Shown piece by piece: positions 11,753 to 25,436 of a stretch of DNA of 64,000 bases. The notes below the pieces were generated by a model that did not search any database, was not told the DNA's origin, and saw only the letters and a program-made list of their open reading frames with translations. Both the position numbers and the translations under genes were made by a program. Origin of the DNA: Omphalotus guepiniiformis (lineage: Eukaryota > Basidiomycota > Agaricomycetes > Agaricales > Omphalotaceae); the NCBI GenBank assembly GCA_028554645.1, contig JAQOOI010000058.1:186001-250000 (forward strand). The letters are read 5' to 3'. Numbering within the stretch: position 1 is the stretch's first letter; each line of letters starts with the position of its first letter.

Positions 11753-12848
11753 TCACGCCATGTTCAGTCTACGAGGACGATGAGAAAACGTCCGTCGAAT
11801 TAAGCGACGACTCGACAATGAAGGATTTGACGAGGCATCTGCAGAAGGGGAAGGTGATGCACTGGCCCCGTCACCACTGCCATCAGAGCTGGTGTCAGAG
11901 GAGCCGTCGCTGGAGTCGCTGGAGTCGCTAGGAGAGCTAGTGTCATCGGTTGCAGACGAAGAGGTAGGATCGGTCTGAGTGCCATCAGAGCTGGTGTCAG
12001 AGGAGCCGTCGCTGGAGTCACTGGAGTCGCTAAGAGAGCTAGTGTCATCGGTTGCAGACGAAGAGGTAGGATCGGTCTGAGAAGAACCATCAGTTGGTGA
12101 TGAGGACGCAGCGGAATCTGCATTGGAGGGGGCGGAACCATCGTTGGGTGACCCGCTAGAGTTGGAGTCCCCTGAGCCAGGAGATGTGGCTCCCGAGCTA
12201 GGGTCCGCGGTACTGCCGGTAGGAGTTGCTCCAGAATCTGCAGTACTGGAATCTCCTGTGAGGGGAGGAGATCCGGCACTACTGCTACTGGTAAGTCCAG
12301 ACGTTCCACCAGAAGAACCTCCTCCGCATGTACACCGTTTCTTCTTTTTCAGCGCCTTCGGGGCACACTGCCTCTTCTTTACGGGTGTCGGCCCTGTGCT
12401 AGGGCTGCGTGGTATTGTCGACACAGTTCGGGGATCTGCGCGCTTGTTTCGAGCTTCGAGGTCCGACATAACGTCTCTGGCAACTTTGGACCTGTCACTA
12501 GAACGTTGCCGGTGTACTTCGTGAGAGTGGCGGTGGGGAAATTTGCGCGCCTCTAATGGTAGAGGCGGCGTATCGCGAGCTGTGTTGCTACTGGAGCCAG
12601 GCTGAGGGTATCTGCGACCAATTTTCATCGCTCTCTTGCCTGGTAGCTGAATGTCGACATGACGAGCCTCTATGTCGGGACCGTCACGAGCGACAACCAT
12701 CATGGCGCCTGTTGCTGGAGCCCTGCGGAAACTTTCAATTACTGTTGGAAAGAGTGAGGTTATACTTCACGTACCTGACAGGAGCGCCCAGTGTAGAGAC
12801 TGCGCTGAGTACAACAGCAGCCAACAGAACGGCAGGGGAAGATATCAT
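11753..12848 (-). CDS. Secreted Ser/Asp/Thr-rich repeat protein, two exons
   Basis: Not assigned to a known family. Exon 1 (12848-12775) encodes a clear signal peptide, MISSPAVLLAAVVLSAVSTL, ending near GAPVR. Exon 2 (12722-11753) completes a 347-residue product. After a basic region with dibasic sites (PVKKRQ, KKKKRCTCGGG) the rest is low-complexity Ser/Asp/Thr/Pro/Gly, including two copies of a 34-residue unit with TDPTSSSATDDTSS and SDSSDSSDGSSDTSSDG. The C-terminus is basic (RRLIRRTFSHRPRRLNMA). Such composition suggests a heavily O-glycosylated, extended wall or extracellular protein; that is inference. The CTC pair is the only cysteine motif apart from one QCAP cysteine. A TATA box lies at 13025-13031. 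The downstream ATG at 12703 would lose the signal peptide, so the spliced start is preferred. Confidence 0.72.
11879..12080. repeat. 102-bp coding tandem duplication
   Basis: Two adjacent copies start at 11879 and 11981 with the same GCCATCAGAGCTGGTGTC beginning. They differ by few bases, including a Pro/Leu change in the SDSSDSSD segment. The second copy diverges after about 12080. Because 102 is divisible by 3, the duplication adds 34 residues without breaking the frame. Confidence 0.8.
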
Positions 12849-14155
12849 CTTATACATTGTGGACTGAGTGAGATGAATCAAGATTGAACAAAAGTCAGGA
12901 GTCTTTGAGTCGTTGGGAGTATACTTCGCCTGGAAGATACGACTTGTGTGGAAAGACAGACTCTAGGCAACCGGCGCCAGAGGGAGTATGAGCTCAGCTG
13001 AGGAACCAGATACTCCAGACCTTCTTTTATACCTCTCGGTAGAGTGCACCGCACGGATAGGCTAAGCACTGATCCCGATGCCCCTTGGAAACATAGATCA
13101 TTAGAACATCTTAGCGTCAGGATCATTGTCGCAGGCCTCTATATGTGGGTAATCATGGCGGTGCCAATGAATCCTATGTTTCGTGGGGGAACGCGTGATT
13201 GTCTGCCGCTAAGCCCGCCCGAAGTCATGAATACGACAAGAGTGCGCTGCAACCGATAGCGTAGAGGACAGCAGTAAGAAATGTTCTACCTGTTAGACCT
13301 CGAGCTCAACTCAGGTTTGGGCAAAGTAGTGGAAGCCCGGTGGGAGCGCGGAAGTACAGTCGCACCAGCGCTTGATCGCCGGAAATTTGCTTGATGCCGG
13401 CACTCCATCTCGGCTTGCTTGTTGACCTAAAATTCTGATTCCGGCTCTGCACAAATTCCAGCCTGTTCCAGCGTGCTATTTGAGAACCTGCTGCGGACTC
13501 GGAGGTGCCTCAGGTTGTGATGGAACGTTAAATCTATAATTACTGTACATAGCTCTCGCCCGCCGGGGCTGCTGCAAGATTGCTTTGATGAAGGGCAAGG
13601 TTGCAGTGCATCTCGGGATACTCTGTTTCAGGCAGGTGGTGTTAGTACGGTACCTGTTCCTGCCAATAAATTTGAATTCGACGCACATTCGTACAATACT
13701 GGATACAACTTACTGAAGTGGTCTTCCGCAGCTAAGTTGAATACTTACTTAACATATGCGTAACGTCGCTTCAGCAACAATTGCCAACAGTGCATCCGTA
13801 TATGCGCTTGACGAGGCTTTTTACTGCCATAGCATATCCATACTTCCTATTTCCCTTGAAAGGCATATCCGATTCATCAGTCACCTTGGTCCTTCGGTCA
13901 GCTTCGGTCACTCGTAACATCGTAACGATGCAATCGTGTCCCTCAAACGGAGTCAAACCGGAAACTGGAGATCCTCAGGCCTCATGCTCTGCTCGCCAGG
14001 CACCCTGGTTGTCGCGCACTAAGAAATCAAACAAGCACGACACAAGAGATTCAGCCACAAATCAGCGCATGGTTCAACATTCAAGGCAAAGTACAAAGTC
14101 AAGTTCGAAATATTCCCATAATATCTTGCCGTGTCCTTGTAGATAATAAACATCA
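12849..14155. other. Intergenic stretch upstream of the secreted protein gene
   Basis: About 1.3 kb. The left part is the promoter/5' UTR of the secreted Ser-rich gene; the right end is the 3' UTR of the carboxylesterase. A plus ORF at 13781-14146 (121 codons) shows no motif and no splice support. No gene called. Confidence 0.45.
13025..13031 (-). promoter_or_regulatory. TATA box of the secreted Ser-rich protein gene
   Basis: TATAAAA on the minus strand, about 177 nt before the ATG at 12848, with no competing gene in between. Confidence 0.45.
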
Positions 14156-16639
<2,484 letters not shown>

Positions 16640-16886
16640 GGTTGTTGGGGTTCTGAGTAATCTCTTTGGGAAAAATATATGTTAGATTTGCTATACGTAC
16701 ATCATAGGACAGCTGACTGTCAGTGTCATGCATGCCGGAGAACGTGCATCGACGGTCCGGTCGAAGGGGGCAAGAACTAAAACAATCTGAGTGACGCTGT
16801 GAACCGTGAATTACAGATACAGATGAATGAAATTGAAATATCGAATACATCGGGCAAGTTGAAATAGAGATACAGCTTCATATGTA

Positions 16887-17819
16887 TCATGCAGTTAGAG
16901 CGGCGATGTCCTTCTTCACACCATCTAACATTTTCTGTGCCTCTGTGGAAATTGTATGAGCCATCTGTGAGAGTGCCAGATAAATATCCGCACCTGTCTT
17001 AAGCTTTCCTTCAGACAAATCGACAGCGTTCTTCAATGCATCCTGGATGGCTGCCAGTCCTGCGCGTTTTCCTTCCTCCCGCTTAGCAGGGTCGACATCA
17101 ATCAAGCTCTCCTCTCCAAAGGCCTCCATCAAGGCCTCCGCCAGCCTAATCCATGCCTTCCCCCACCTCTCTTCCAATGCCATCGCCTTCTGCGCATCCT
17201 GCAGCGCCTTGGGCCTCAATTTATTCCTTTCTTTCACATCCATACCCGGCACCAGTAGCTGCTTCAAGTAAGCCTGCGCGCGATTCGCATACAACACAGC
17301 TGAATCGGGAGACAAGTCTATAGCGTGTGAATACAACTCCGCAGCCCTCTTGTAATCTTTTTGTTTGAATGCCTCATTGCCCTCATTCTTCGCTTTTTCC
17401 GCCTCGGTCGAAGCCAGCACCAACGACGGCGCATACGCATGACTTGCGTGGGTACTCACCAACCTATAGAGGCCTTGTGTATCAGCTCCCTTTAGGAGAT
17501 CAACCTGCTCGCCCTTCTCTGCATCCGGTGTCTTCTTCTTAATCACGATAAACGTTGGCATGGCGCTGATAGCATATTTCGCTGCGATAGCTCTCGTCCC
17601 TGGCCCATCGACATCAACGCGAAGGAAGTAGGTGAACGGATATTGAGATGCGAGGTGACTGTATGTGGGTGCAATGACTTTACAAGGCCCACACCACTGA
17701 GCGTGGAAATCGACGATGACGGTGAGAGACTGAGAGTGCGCATGCCGAAGGGCCTGATTCCACTCGGATACAGAGGCTATTTCGATAGGTGTGCCACTAC
17801 CTGGTTCCGGGACAGACAT
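16887..17819 (-). CDS. Thioredoxin-TPR fusion protein, single exon
   Basis: Intronless 310-residue protein. Residues about 10-110 form a thioredoxin domain with VIVDFHAQWCGPCKVI (WCGPC active site) and the cis-proline motif AMPTFIVI. Residues about 140-240 form a TPR region (AEKAKNEGNEAFKQKDYKRA, AELYSHAIDLSPDSAVLYAN, RAQAYLKQL), and the tail is helical. The layout matches cytosolic thioredoxin/TPR co-chaperone-like proteins of fungi, in which the TPR probably docks chaperones; the partner is inferred. It has no signal peptide. Among the full-length genes here it is one of only two single-exon models. It sits downstream of the carboxylesterase region on the same strand, without sign of shared function. 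Confidence 0.92.
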   Translation of the reverse strand: MSVPEPGSGTPIEIASVSEWNQALRHAHSQSLTVIVDFHAQWCGPCKVIAPTYSHLASQYPFTYFLRVDVDGPGTRAIAAKYAISAMPTFIVIKKKTPDAEKGEQVDLLKGADTQGLYRLVSTHASHAYAPSLVLASTEAEKAKNEGNEAFKQKDYKRAAELYSHAIDLSPDSAVLYANRAQAYLKQLLVPGMDVKERNKLRPKALQDAQKAMALEERWGKAWIRLAEALMEAFGEESLIDVDPAKREEGKRAGLAAIQDALKNAVDLSEGKLKTGADIYLALSQMAHTISTEAQKMLDGVKKDIAALTA

Positions 17820-18581
17820 TGTCGACGATCAGATATTGATTGGAGGGTAAATTAGGCCTGAAGCTTAGCAAGCAAATTTATATAGCAAAAGTCAGGGTAG
17901 AATGTTCTAGATATAAGTACTGCTTTGACGTTGAATCCTTGTTCAAGGATATTTTATCTGGTATTCCAAACAACATTGACAATTTCAGATCAATGTCAGA
18001 CTGAGAGAATATCCTTCGATTTTTTGGATCAAACAAATTTAATTCAACCCATCCGTCCATCTTTACGCCAGGCCGAGCTGAGTCTATCGCTCAACATAGG
18101 TCCCACGTTTGAAGAACTTGAATCCAGCGTGAACCCACATGAATCTGAGTCCAGAATAGCACGAATCTGCCATATCTTTGGGCTAATGAATACCAGAACG
18201 GGACACGAAGAATACGTAGAGTGAAACACGCTGCCAGAAAACAGGCCGGTGGTCAAGGCAATAGCTTCCAGTGCACTTCTAAAGGTAGCAAGCATCCTAG
18301 TTTATTTCCCGTTCATTGGTCGAACTGGACACTGCTATCGTTGCTTTGATAACACAAAGATTCAGCCGGAAATTGGGTACAACTTGGCATTTCAGTTCCA
18401 CCGGAACATCACATTCCCGTTGATACGACCATCTTGAAAGTTTCAGCTCAGACCTGGCTTAGGGGTTCAGCTGAAGCCTGAAGTCACCGGCGGTGTCAAA
18501 GCAGTGTTTACACGTGACGAGACTGCTACTTGAAATTGATGAGGCGACATCTTTTCTTCTTCCATCTACCATACACATACA
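17820..18581. other. Divergent promoter region, thioredoxin-TPR and SEC9
   Basis: About 760 bp between two divergent genes. A plus ORF at 17925-18224 and minus counterparts have no motif. Nothing beyond presumed promoters seen. Confidence 0.45.
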
Positions 18582-19896
18582 ATGTCTCTCTTCAAGCGCA
18601 AAGAAAAGAATCTCATTCCTCCTCTCGAATCCGAGATTCAAAGCAAGAAACTCACTAAATCTCCATCGTCTGGAACTTCACCCTCTTCTACCACCCCCTC
18701 TTATCGCTCCAGCGCAACCACCTATGTTGCTAGCAGAGATGGCGACCCTTACAGCACCAGCCCGCACAGTTCCACTCGTTCATCCTCCCAGAATCTCCAG
18801 GGCTCTAAAGGACCCGACGACTTTGACTACCGGGACAAGTACAGCAGGAGCAGAGGCGTAGGAGATGCCTATTCCCGCGCTGGCGCGGATAATAGCGCTA
18901 TAGAACAGGACCGCAACGAGCTCTTCTCTGGGTACGACCCCAAGAAGGGCGGCTCTGGGAGGTTCTTTGATGGGCCGCAGCCTGGTCGTGAGCCTGAGCC
19001 TGGGGAGGAGAACGATGAAGATGTGGAAGCTATTAAAGTGCAGACTCGATTCATCAAGCAGGAGAGTGTCAATTCTTCACGAAATGCATTGATGCTTGCC
19101 AGACAAGCGGAGGACACCGCTCGAGGCACGTTGTCCAAGCTAGGTGACCAGTCCGGTAAGCCAATGTCTTGATCTTTCTTTCGCTTGAATATCTACTCAT
19201 TCGCCTCGTGTGTTTTTGTACGTTGTATTACATAGAGAGACTCGCCAACACGGAGATGCACCTCGACCTGGCTAAATCCCATGGTACGAAGGCAGCCGAC
19301 AGGACAGACGAGCTGAAGAAGCTCAATCGCTCCATCTTCCGACCTGCCATCACTTTTAACAAGGATGCCAAGCGTCGCGCTCACGATGCCAAGATCCAGG
19401 AGCGGTATGAGGAAGAGCGATCGGAGCGCGAGAGGGCCATGATGGACGTCAGAGAGACTCAAAACCGTCTTGGACGTGCCGCCACGTACGGTCGTACTGC
19501 TGACGAGGAGAACCTCCTATACAACGGCAGTGAGCAAGGTGATACGGCCGGCACTGGCTCTAGCCGATTCCGACGGAGTGAAGCGCAGAGGCAAGAAAGG
19601 CGCGCACAGAATTCCCGTTACAGGTTCGAGGCTACTGCTTCTGATGACGAAATGGAGGATGAGTTGGATGAGAATTTGGATGAGATTTCGGACGTAACTA
19701 AGAGATTGAAGGCTTTGGGTTCGGCTATGGGTCAGGAACTTGATAGTCAGAATAAGAGGCTTGATACTATCACTGGGAAGACTGATGGTTTGGATATTAA
19801 TTTGGCTAACCTTACGAGAAGGGTAGGTTTCCTCTTTGTTCTTATTCATTCCTTGCCCCGTGTACTGATGATCTTCAACAGCAAAAGAAATTCTAA
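18582..19896 (+). CDS. SEC9: SEC9 / SNAP-25-like t-SNARE, three exons
   Basis: Plasma-membrane Q-SNARE (Qb and Qc helices) for fusion of exocytic vesicles. Exons 18582-19155, 19236-19822 and 19882-19896 give 391 residues. The N-terminus is basic and Ser/Thr/Tyr-rich (MSLFKRKEKNLIPPLESEIQ). The first SNARE helix runs from VEAIKVQTRFIKQESVNSSR through ARQAEDTARGTLSKLGDQS across the first intron to ERLANTEMHLDLAKSHGTKA. The second has LDEISDVTKRLKALGSAMGQ and ELDSQNKRLDTITGKTDGLD. There is no transmembrane segment and no Cys cluster, as in yeast Sec9. The last exon is only 15 nt (QKKF and stop); without that splice the frame would run to 20014 through non-SNARE sequence. Confidence 0.92.
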
Positions 19897-20212
19897 GACG
19901 CTTTGTCTGTCTCTATTTGAAAGGTCTGCATACCCATATTCCTGTTATTACTTCAAATTCAACGCCGACTGCCCCTTGCCTCAAGAACAATACACTCAAT
20001 GGACGTTGCTTTGATGATGATGGACTGATACAATTTGTCGATAATCATATATACAATGGATCTTCTGTTTCTACTCCTCCACACCCTGCATGGAAATGAT
20101 ATGCCTTGCAAGAATTGCACCTTGATATGAGACGTGAGTTTTTTGTACTAGAAACTAGTATGAGCGATACATGTTCTATTCATCCACACACCAGTCAAAC
20201 ATTAATAAAATG
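19897..20212. other. Convergent 3' region, SEC9 and unknown gene
   Basis: 316 bp between two stop codons, AT-rich; contains the 3' UTRs. Nothing else seen. Confidence 0.5.
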
Positions 20213-23200
20213 TCAATCGGCATCATCCTCCTCATCATCATCATCATCCGCAAAAAGTCTAGGACCCTGCACAAGTACACTCGTATGCATTTCCTGACCC
20301 ACCCTCACGTTTGTTAATCCACCAGTTAAATTCACCTGGTTCGCACTCAAGGTCGAACAATGAATTTGTGTTTCCGAGTCGTTCATCTTGACAACAGGAA
20401 GGTGTCCAGGTAAATTACTCGAATCCTCTTCCGGATGTAAACCAACGTCACGGCCTATTCCTTCTGTTGTTTCTTGATCGAAAGGTGTATTATCGCAACG
20501 TTCTTGTGGTAGAAATACGAGGCTTTGCCTTGGTGAACAAGTATCTTGTCGGACTAGCGGTAGTGAAGGGTTGAGGTCGAGTTTGGGTGAGATACTGCAG
20601 TTTGGGATTTTAGCAGTAGCGTTGGCGCGAGCAGCGAGTAAAGTCGGTTTGGTATCGAAAGCATTGGCGTTGAAAGTAGGACTGTTACATTGAGCAGGCG
20701 AAGTGAACGTAGTCTGCACCAGTGATTCTCCATTCTTGATTTTGTCGTTGAGGTAATTAGGAATGGGACATAAATCCAGCGGAGCATGGGCGTTGTCCGT
20801 CATATGTCTAGCAAGCGGGGAATTTGAAGCATAAGCAGGAGGGTTTGAAGTAACATTTGAACTGGCTTTAGATTTCGCAGAAAGCCAAAACTTCAGCATT
20901 GGGCTACTTGATGACCTAGCAGGAGTGTGCGGGGAAGACGCTGTTGTTAGTCTTGGAGCTGTTTTAGTTAGGTTGATTTCTTGTTTTAGGTCTGTTCTAC
21001 CATTCGAAGAATTGAATAACATTTGAGGCTCGGGATTACAGGGACGAACCGGTCCAGGCTGTCGAGAACTAAAAGGAGTCAATTGTGTTGGTTTGAAGAA
21101 GGCATCATTAGGAGCCACGGCGAAACTTCTACAGTCTTCAATAGGCAGTTGAGGATCCATAGGGCCACCTTCATCTCCATCGTCCAAAAATGTTGCAGTA
21201 ACTTCACGAGTGTTTGTTCTTGAAGAACCTCCGGAGGCAGGACACGGCGAAGAGGTAGCGGTAGAGAGGGAAGTAATACGTTGCTCCATGGGGGGATCAT
21301 ATAACAAGTCTGTGCGTTCGGGCGAGCAACAGAATAGCGATTCGACACCATGACAACCGAGGGACTGTGGACGAGACGGCACCAAACAGGATCTTGAAGG
21401 AGACGCAAACACGGGTGAAGAGATTCCAATGCCTTGGAGCTGTCTTTGTGATTCTAGATCTTCCGCCTCTTCAATTATGTACGCTTCTCCTGCCCCTTCC
21501 TCGTCGTCGACAGGTTGCACCGCCGTTTCATACATCAGCTTTGATGAATCTTGATCCATAAAAACGCCCATACGACGGGTTGAGAGTTCTCTTCTAGCAT
21601 ATTCTTGATCACGACCGCGAGTTGGGGTATATGGGGCATCGGAGCTTCGATTGGATCCCGACTCTGAACCTGAATATGGTACTAGGGTATCATGGTAGCG
21701 CTCCATGATGCGACGACTAGACGTCAAGGGTCCCGCAAAGCGACGCGGCTTGTGATGAGCAGGATAGGAACGAGGAAATGCGGGGAAAGGCACTGCTCGT
21801 ATAGAATTGCTCGGACTTGAAGATGAAGCATATCTATCTGAGACGCTGTCACCGCAGATCGCTGATGAGGACCTCTGCCGGGGCAAATATCTCTCGACAC
21901 TCTGAGGACCTCCATCTCTTCCGTGCCAGGTGTTCTCCGTGAACTCATCGCTGTCATCCTTTTCCGGTATCCCTTCCAGTAGCATAGCAAAGTCCCGCTT
22001 CTTGACCGGACTATAGGAGGACATCTTCTCCACACCTAACACGACCCCCACGGCCTTCCAAGGGTCTTCGTAGTCAAATATGTTGCCAGAGAAGGAAGGC
22101 AGGGAGTCAGAAGAAAGTGATTGAAGAGAGCGACTCTGGGAATATGGAGAAGAGTTAACATCTGGGTGAACATAATGATTTGAGAACCGTCGCGAGGAGT
22201 GCTGAGAGTTATTACTACAAGATGTCAACTGTTCGCCCGAGGAGTACAGGATGGCTCGAGAACCAGAAGAAGCACTATTGGGAGAACATAGATTGGAGGA
22301 TATATGCTGGCCTTCTTCCTTAGAACACATGGAGTAGCTCTGCGCCTCATCAATGTTCCATGAGGGGGCGAACGCTGCGAAAAATTTAGATCAATGTAGT
22401 ATGGAGCGAAAAAGCTGCAGATCCCACTCTTATGGTCGTCGTAATTTCTCTCGACTTCACCGTCACTCGCATCTGCACCCATACTAAAGCGATTGTCGTC
22501 CTCTGAGCTCGTGATGGACCGAGATCGGCGAGGATACGGGCTGGTGAGCACTGTAGCTTGACTAGTGGACTGCGGAGAAACAGGTAGATATCCAGTGTTC
22601 TAGTGAGATGCGTTTATGATGATCACTAATGCAGAAGCCTACTCATACCTTGCGTTTGAGATTTGGTGAATGGGGGCAAGGAGAACTAGAAGACGCTGGA
22701 CGCTTCACTGTCTTGATCTTGATGCACTTTTTCTGGTCTTGCCATGTTGTCAGACCAGCCAAGTCCTTCATAGAAAGCAGCTTATTCATTGCAGCTCGTA
22801 AGGATATCGCTAATTCGAAAGGTCAGATTCAGGACTACAGCTACGGTCACGAGTAGTTGAAATTTGAGACATACGTTCAGAAGTGTCCAAAGCCTGCAAA
22901 ACCTTTGAAGGCCGATTCCGACAATCATCGGATGATTCACCTTCTGAAGAAAGTTTCGATAGGCGTAACTTGGATTTGGGTGTGCAAGGAGACACATGGA
23001 TGGGGTCAGGAATGTATTCATTGCGATTATATGTTTCTTCAGTCCCTCGCTTCGCATGGGCAAGGTTTATGTCGGAGATAGATCCAGCACTGACTGCTCC
23101 TTTCTGCGCGGTCGTTGCATTGCAACCGAGTGCAAGTTTGAGTCTTTGTCTCCCAAAAAAACGCTTTTCAGCCCGTCCGGTCGTATCTCTAGTTCGAGCT

Positions 23201-23312
23201 TTGGCCGCATTGCTAGAAGGAGAACCTGGTTAGATAATAGTAAGTTATTCAAGAAACATTCAAACCGTTTACCACCCATATAGTTTGCACCGACCATGCT
23301 AAGGTCGGCCAA
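20213..23312 (-). CDS. Unrecognised 960-residue Ser/Pro-rich protein, five exons
   Basis: No family recognised. Exons on the minus strand: 23312-23276, 23225-22875, 22809-22649, 22599-22428, 22374-20213, all GT-AG and in phase. The start MADLSMVGANYMG comes from a 37-nt first exon. Exon 2 is basic (KARTRDTTGRAEKRFFGRQR) and then Ser-rich. A short hydrophobic/helical patch, ISLRAAMNKLLSMKDLAGLT, followed by TWQDQKKCIKIKTVKRP, looks like the most ordered part. The rest is disordered, rich in SP/TP sites (APYTPTRGR, SSPHTPARSSSSP), suggesting a phospho-regulated scaffold; that is inference. The C-terminus ends in an Asp/Glu run (ADDDDDEEDDAD). It shares a 171-bp divergent promoter with HSP60. 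Confidence 0.75.
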
Positions 23313-23483
23313 AGCAGTAAGTACTGCTCTAAAAGTCCGGCGAAGTACTGATTCGTCTGTCAGTTTCGAGAAAAAAACGTGACTTGCTGAGTCAGCAACG
23401 GGGACTTGACGCTTTTTTAATTCTTGCCGACGGCCCTTTCTTTTCTTTACTCATTCCACAGAGTTCATCCTAAAAAATTCAAA
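23313..23483. promoter_or_regulatory. Divergent promoter, HSP60 and unknown 960-residue gene
   Basis: Only 171 bp separate the two start codons. Visible elements: a heat-shock-element-like TTCGAGAA at 23365-23372 (TTC-nn-GAA, one dimer), a 15-bp palindrome TTGCTGAGTCAGCAA at 23384-23398 centred on the Gcn4/AP-1 core TGAGTCA, and an inverted repeat AGCAGTA-AG-TACTGCT at 23313-23328 just before the left gene's ATG. A heat-shock element fits HSP60 regulation. Function of each site is inferred from sequence only. Confidence 0.6.
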
Positions 23484-24596
23484 ATGCACCGTCTGTCGAC
23501 CACTTCTTCAAGGTCTCTCCGCCGTGCCGCAGCTAAAGCTGCAAAGCCCTCGTTAAGTCGTGGAGCTCACAAGGAGATCAAGTTTTCGAACGAGGGCAGA
23601 GCTAGTATTTTGAAAGGTGTCGACGTTCTTGCCAACGCTGTCAGCGTTACTCTCGGCCCTAAAGGTATGTTTTTATCACAAGACTGCTTTTACCTTCTAA
23701 CTTAAGGTGCTTAGGTCGCAATGTCATCATTGAACAGTCGTTTGGTGGTCCCAAAATTACCAAGGGTAAGTACAGTTTCGTGTGAAGTCGGCTCTCACTC
23801 TGACACGCGAATTTTTTACAGACGGTGTGACTGTCGCAAAGTCTATCTCACTTCAGGACAAGTTTGAGAACCTTGGTGCTCGGTAAGCTTACATTCCAAG
23901 GTCCCAGAGCTTGTTTTTGACGTACATCCATAAAGTCTCGTTCAGGACGTTGCTCAGAAAACTAACGAAATTGCTGGTGACGGTACTACCACCGCTACCG
24001 TTCTTGCGCGCGCCATCTACTCCGAGGGTGTTAAGAATGTCGCTGCTGGATGCAACCCTATGGACCTCCGTCGTGGTTCCCAAGCTGCCGTTGACCGGGT
24101 AGTGGAGTTCCTTTCCTCCCAAACTAAAACTATCACCACGACCGCGGAGATCGCTCAGGTCGCCACTATCTCCGCAAATGGTGATACCCACGTCGGTAAT
24201 CTCATTGCTCAGGCAATGGAAAAAGTTGGAAAGGAGGGTGTGATTACTGTGAAAGAAGGCAAGACTATTGATGACGAGATTGAGGTTACGGAGGGTATGC
24301 GCTTCGACCGTGGCTTCATTTCGCCTTACTTCATCACCGATGTGAAGGGTCAGAAGGTCGAGTTCGAGAAGCCTATCATACTTTTGTCTGAGAAGAAGAT
24401 TTCTGCTCTTCAAGACATTCTCCCCTCACTCGAGTTCGCTGTTCAGTCTCGTCGTCCGCTGGTCATCATTGCGGAGGACGTCGACGGTGAGGCGCTTGCT
24501 GCTTGTATCCTCAACAAGCTTCGGGGTCAGCTCGCTGTTGCCGCGGTCAAGGCTCCAGGCTTTGGCGATAACCGCAAATCCATCCTCGGTGACCTC

Positions 24597-24631
<35 letters not shown>

Positions 24632-25436
24632 GCTTGACGTCAAACTTGAGAAGGCTACTCCCGACCTTTTCGGTACCACGGGTAGCATCACTATCACCAA
24701 GGAGGACACTATCCTCCTCAATGGTGAAGGTTCCAAGGATTCTATCCAGGCCCGATGTGAGCAGCTTCGTGCCCTCATCGCTGACCCTACCACGTCCGAC
24801 TACGACCGCACTCGTCTCCAGGAACGTCTAGCCAAACTTTCCGGCGGTGTTGCTGTCATCAAGGTTGGTGGCTCCAGTGAGGTCGAGGTCGGTGAGAAGA
24901 AGGACCGCTACGACGATGCTTTGAACGCCACCCGTGCTGCCGTTGAGGAGGGTATTCTTCCTGGAGGTGGTGTTGCACTCCTCAAAGCTTCTTTAATGCT
25001 TAGCACTACTTCTCCTTCCCCCTCTTCTTCTGCCTCCGTCCCCGTTTCCCCGAACGCCGTTCCCATCCCCACTGCGAACTTCGACCAAGATCTCGGTGTT
25101 TCTATCATCCGCCGCGCGCTCTCCGGCCCCTCGCGCGCGATTCTTAACAACGCCGGTGAAGAATCAAGTGTCATTGTCGGGACTCTTCTTTCGAACTATG
25201 GTACCCCTGACAAGTTTTCTTGGGGTTACGACGCCAGCAAGGGCGAGTATGTGGATATGATCAAAGCCGGTATCGTCGACCCCTTAAAGGTCGTCAGGAC
25301 TGCACTTGTTGATGCTAGTGGTGTTGCTAGTCTGTTAACCACCAGCGAGTGCTGTGTTGTTGATGCGCCAGAGGAGAAGGGTCCTGCACCCCCTATGGGA
25401 GGCATGGGCGGTATGGGAGGAATGGGCGGGTTCTAA
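23484..25436 (+). CDS. HSP60: Mitochondrial chaperonin HSP60, four exons
   Basis: Group I chaperonin subunit of the mitochondrial matrix. Exons 23484-23664, 23715-23765, 23822-23882, 23936-25436 give 597 residues. The N-terminus [20 protein letters not shown] is an Arg-rich, acid-poor import sequence. [20 protein letters not shown] and [19 protein letters not shown] are nucleotide-binding signatures; [29 protein letters not shown] and [20 protein letters not shown] are strongly conserved. The tail ends in GGM repeats. Codon use is biased to C-ending codons, as expected for high expression. One oddity: a Ser/Pro-rich insertion of about 20 residues ([16 protein letters not shown]) lies between LLKASLMLS and [14 protein letters not shown], where yeast and bacterial proteins have a short link. 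Confidence 0.97.

Noticed and set aside
13781..14146. 121-codon plus ORF near the esterase 3' end
   Set aside because: No motif, no splice support; partly antisense to the esterase 3' UTR.
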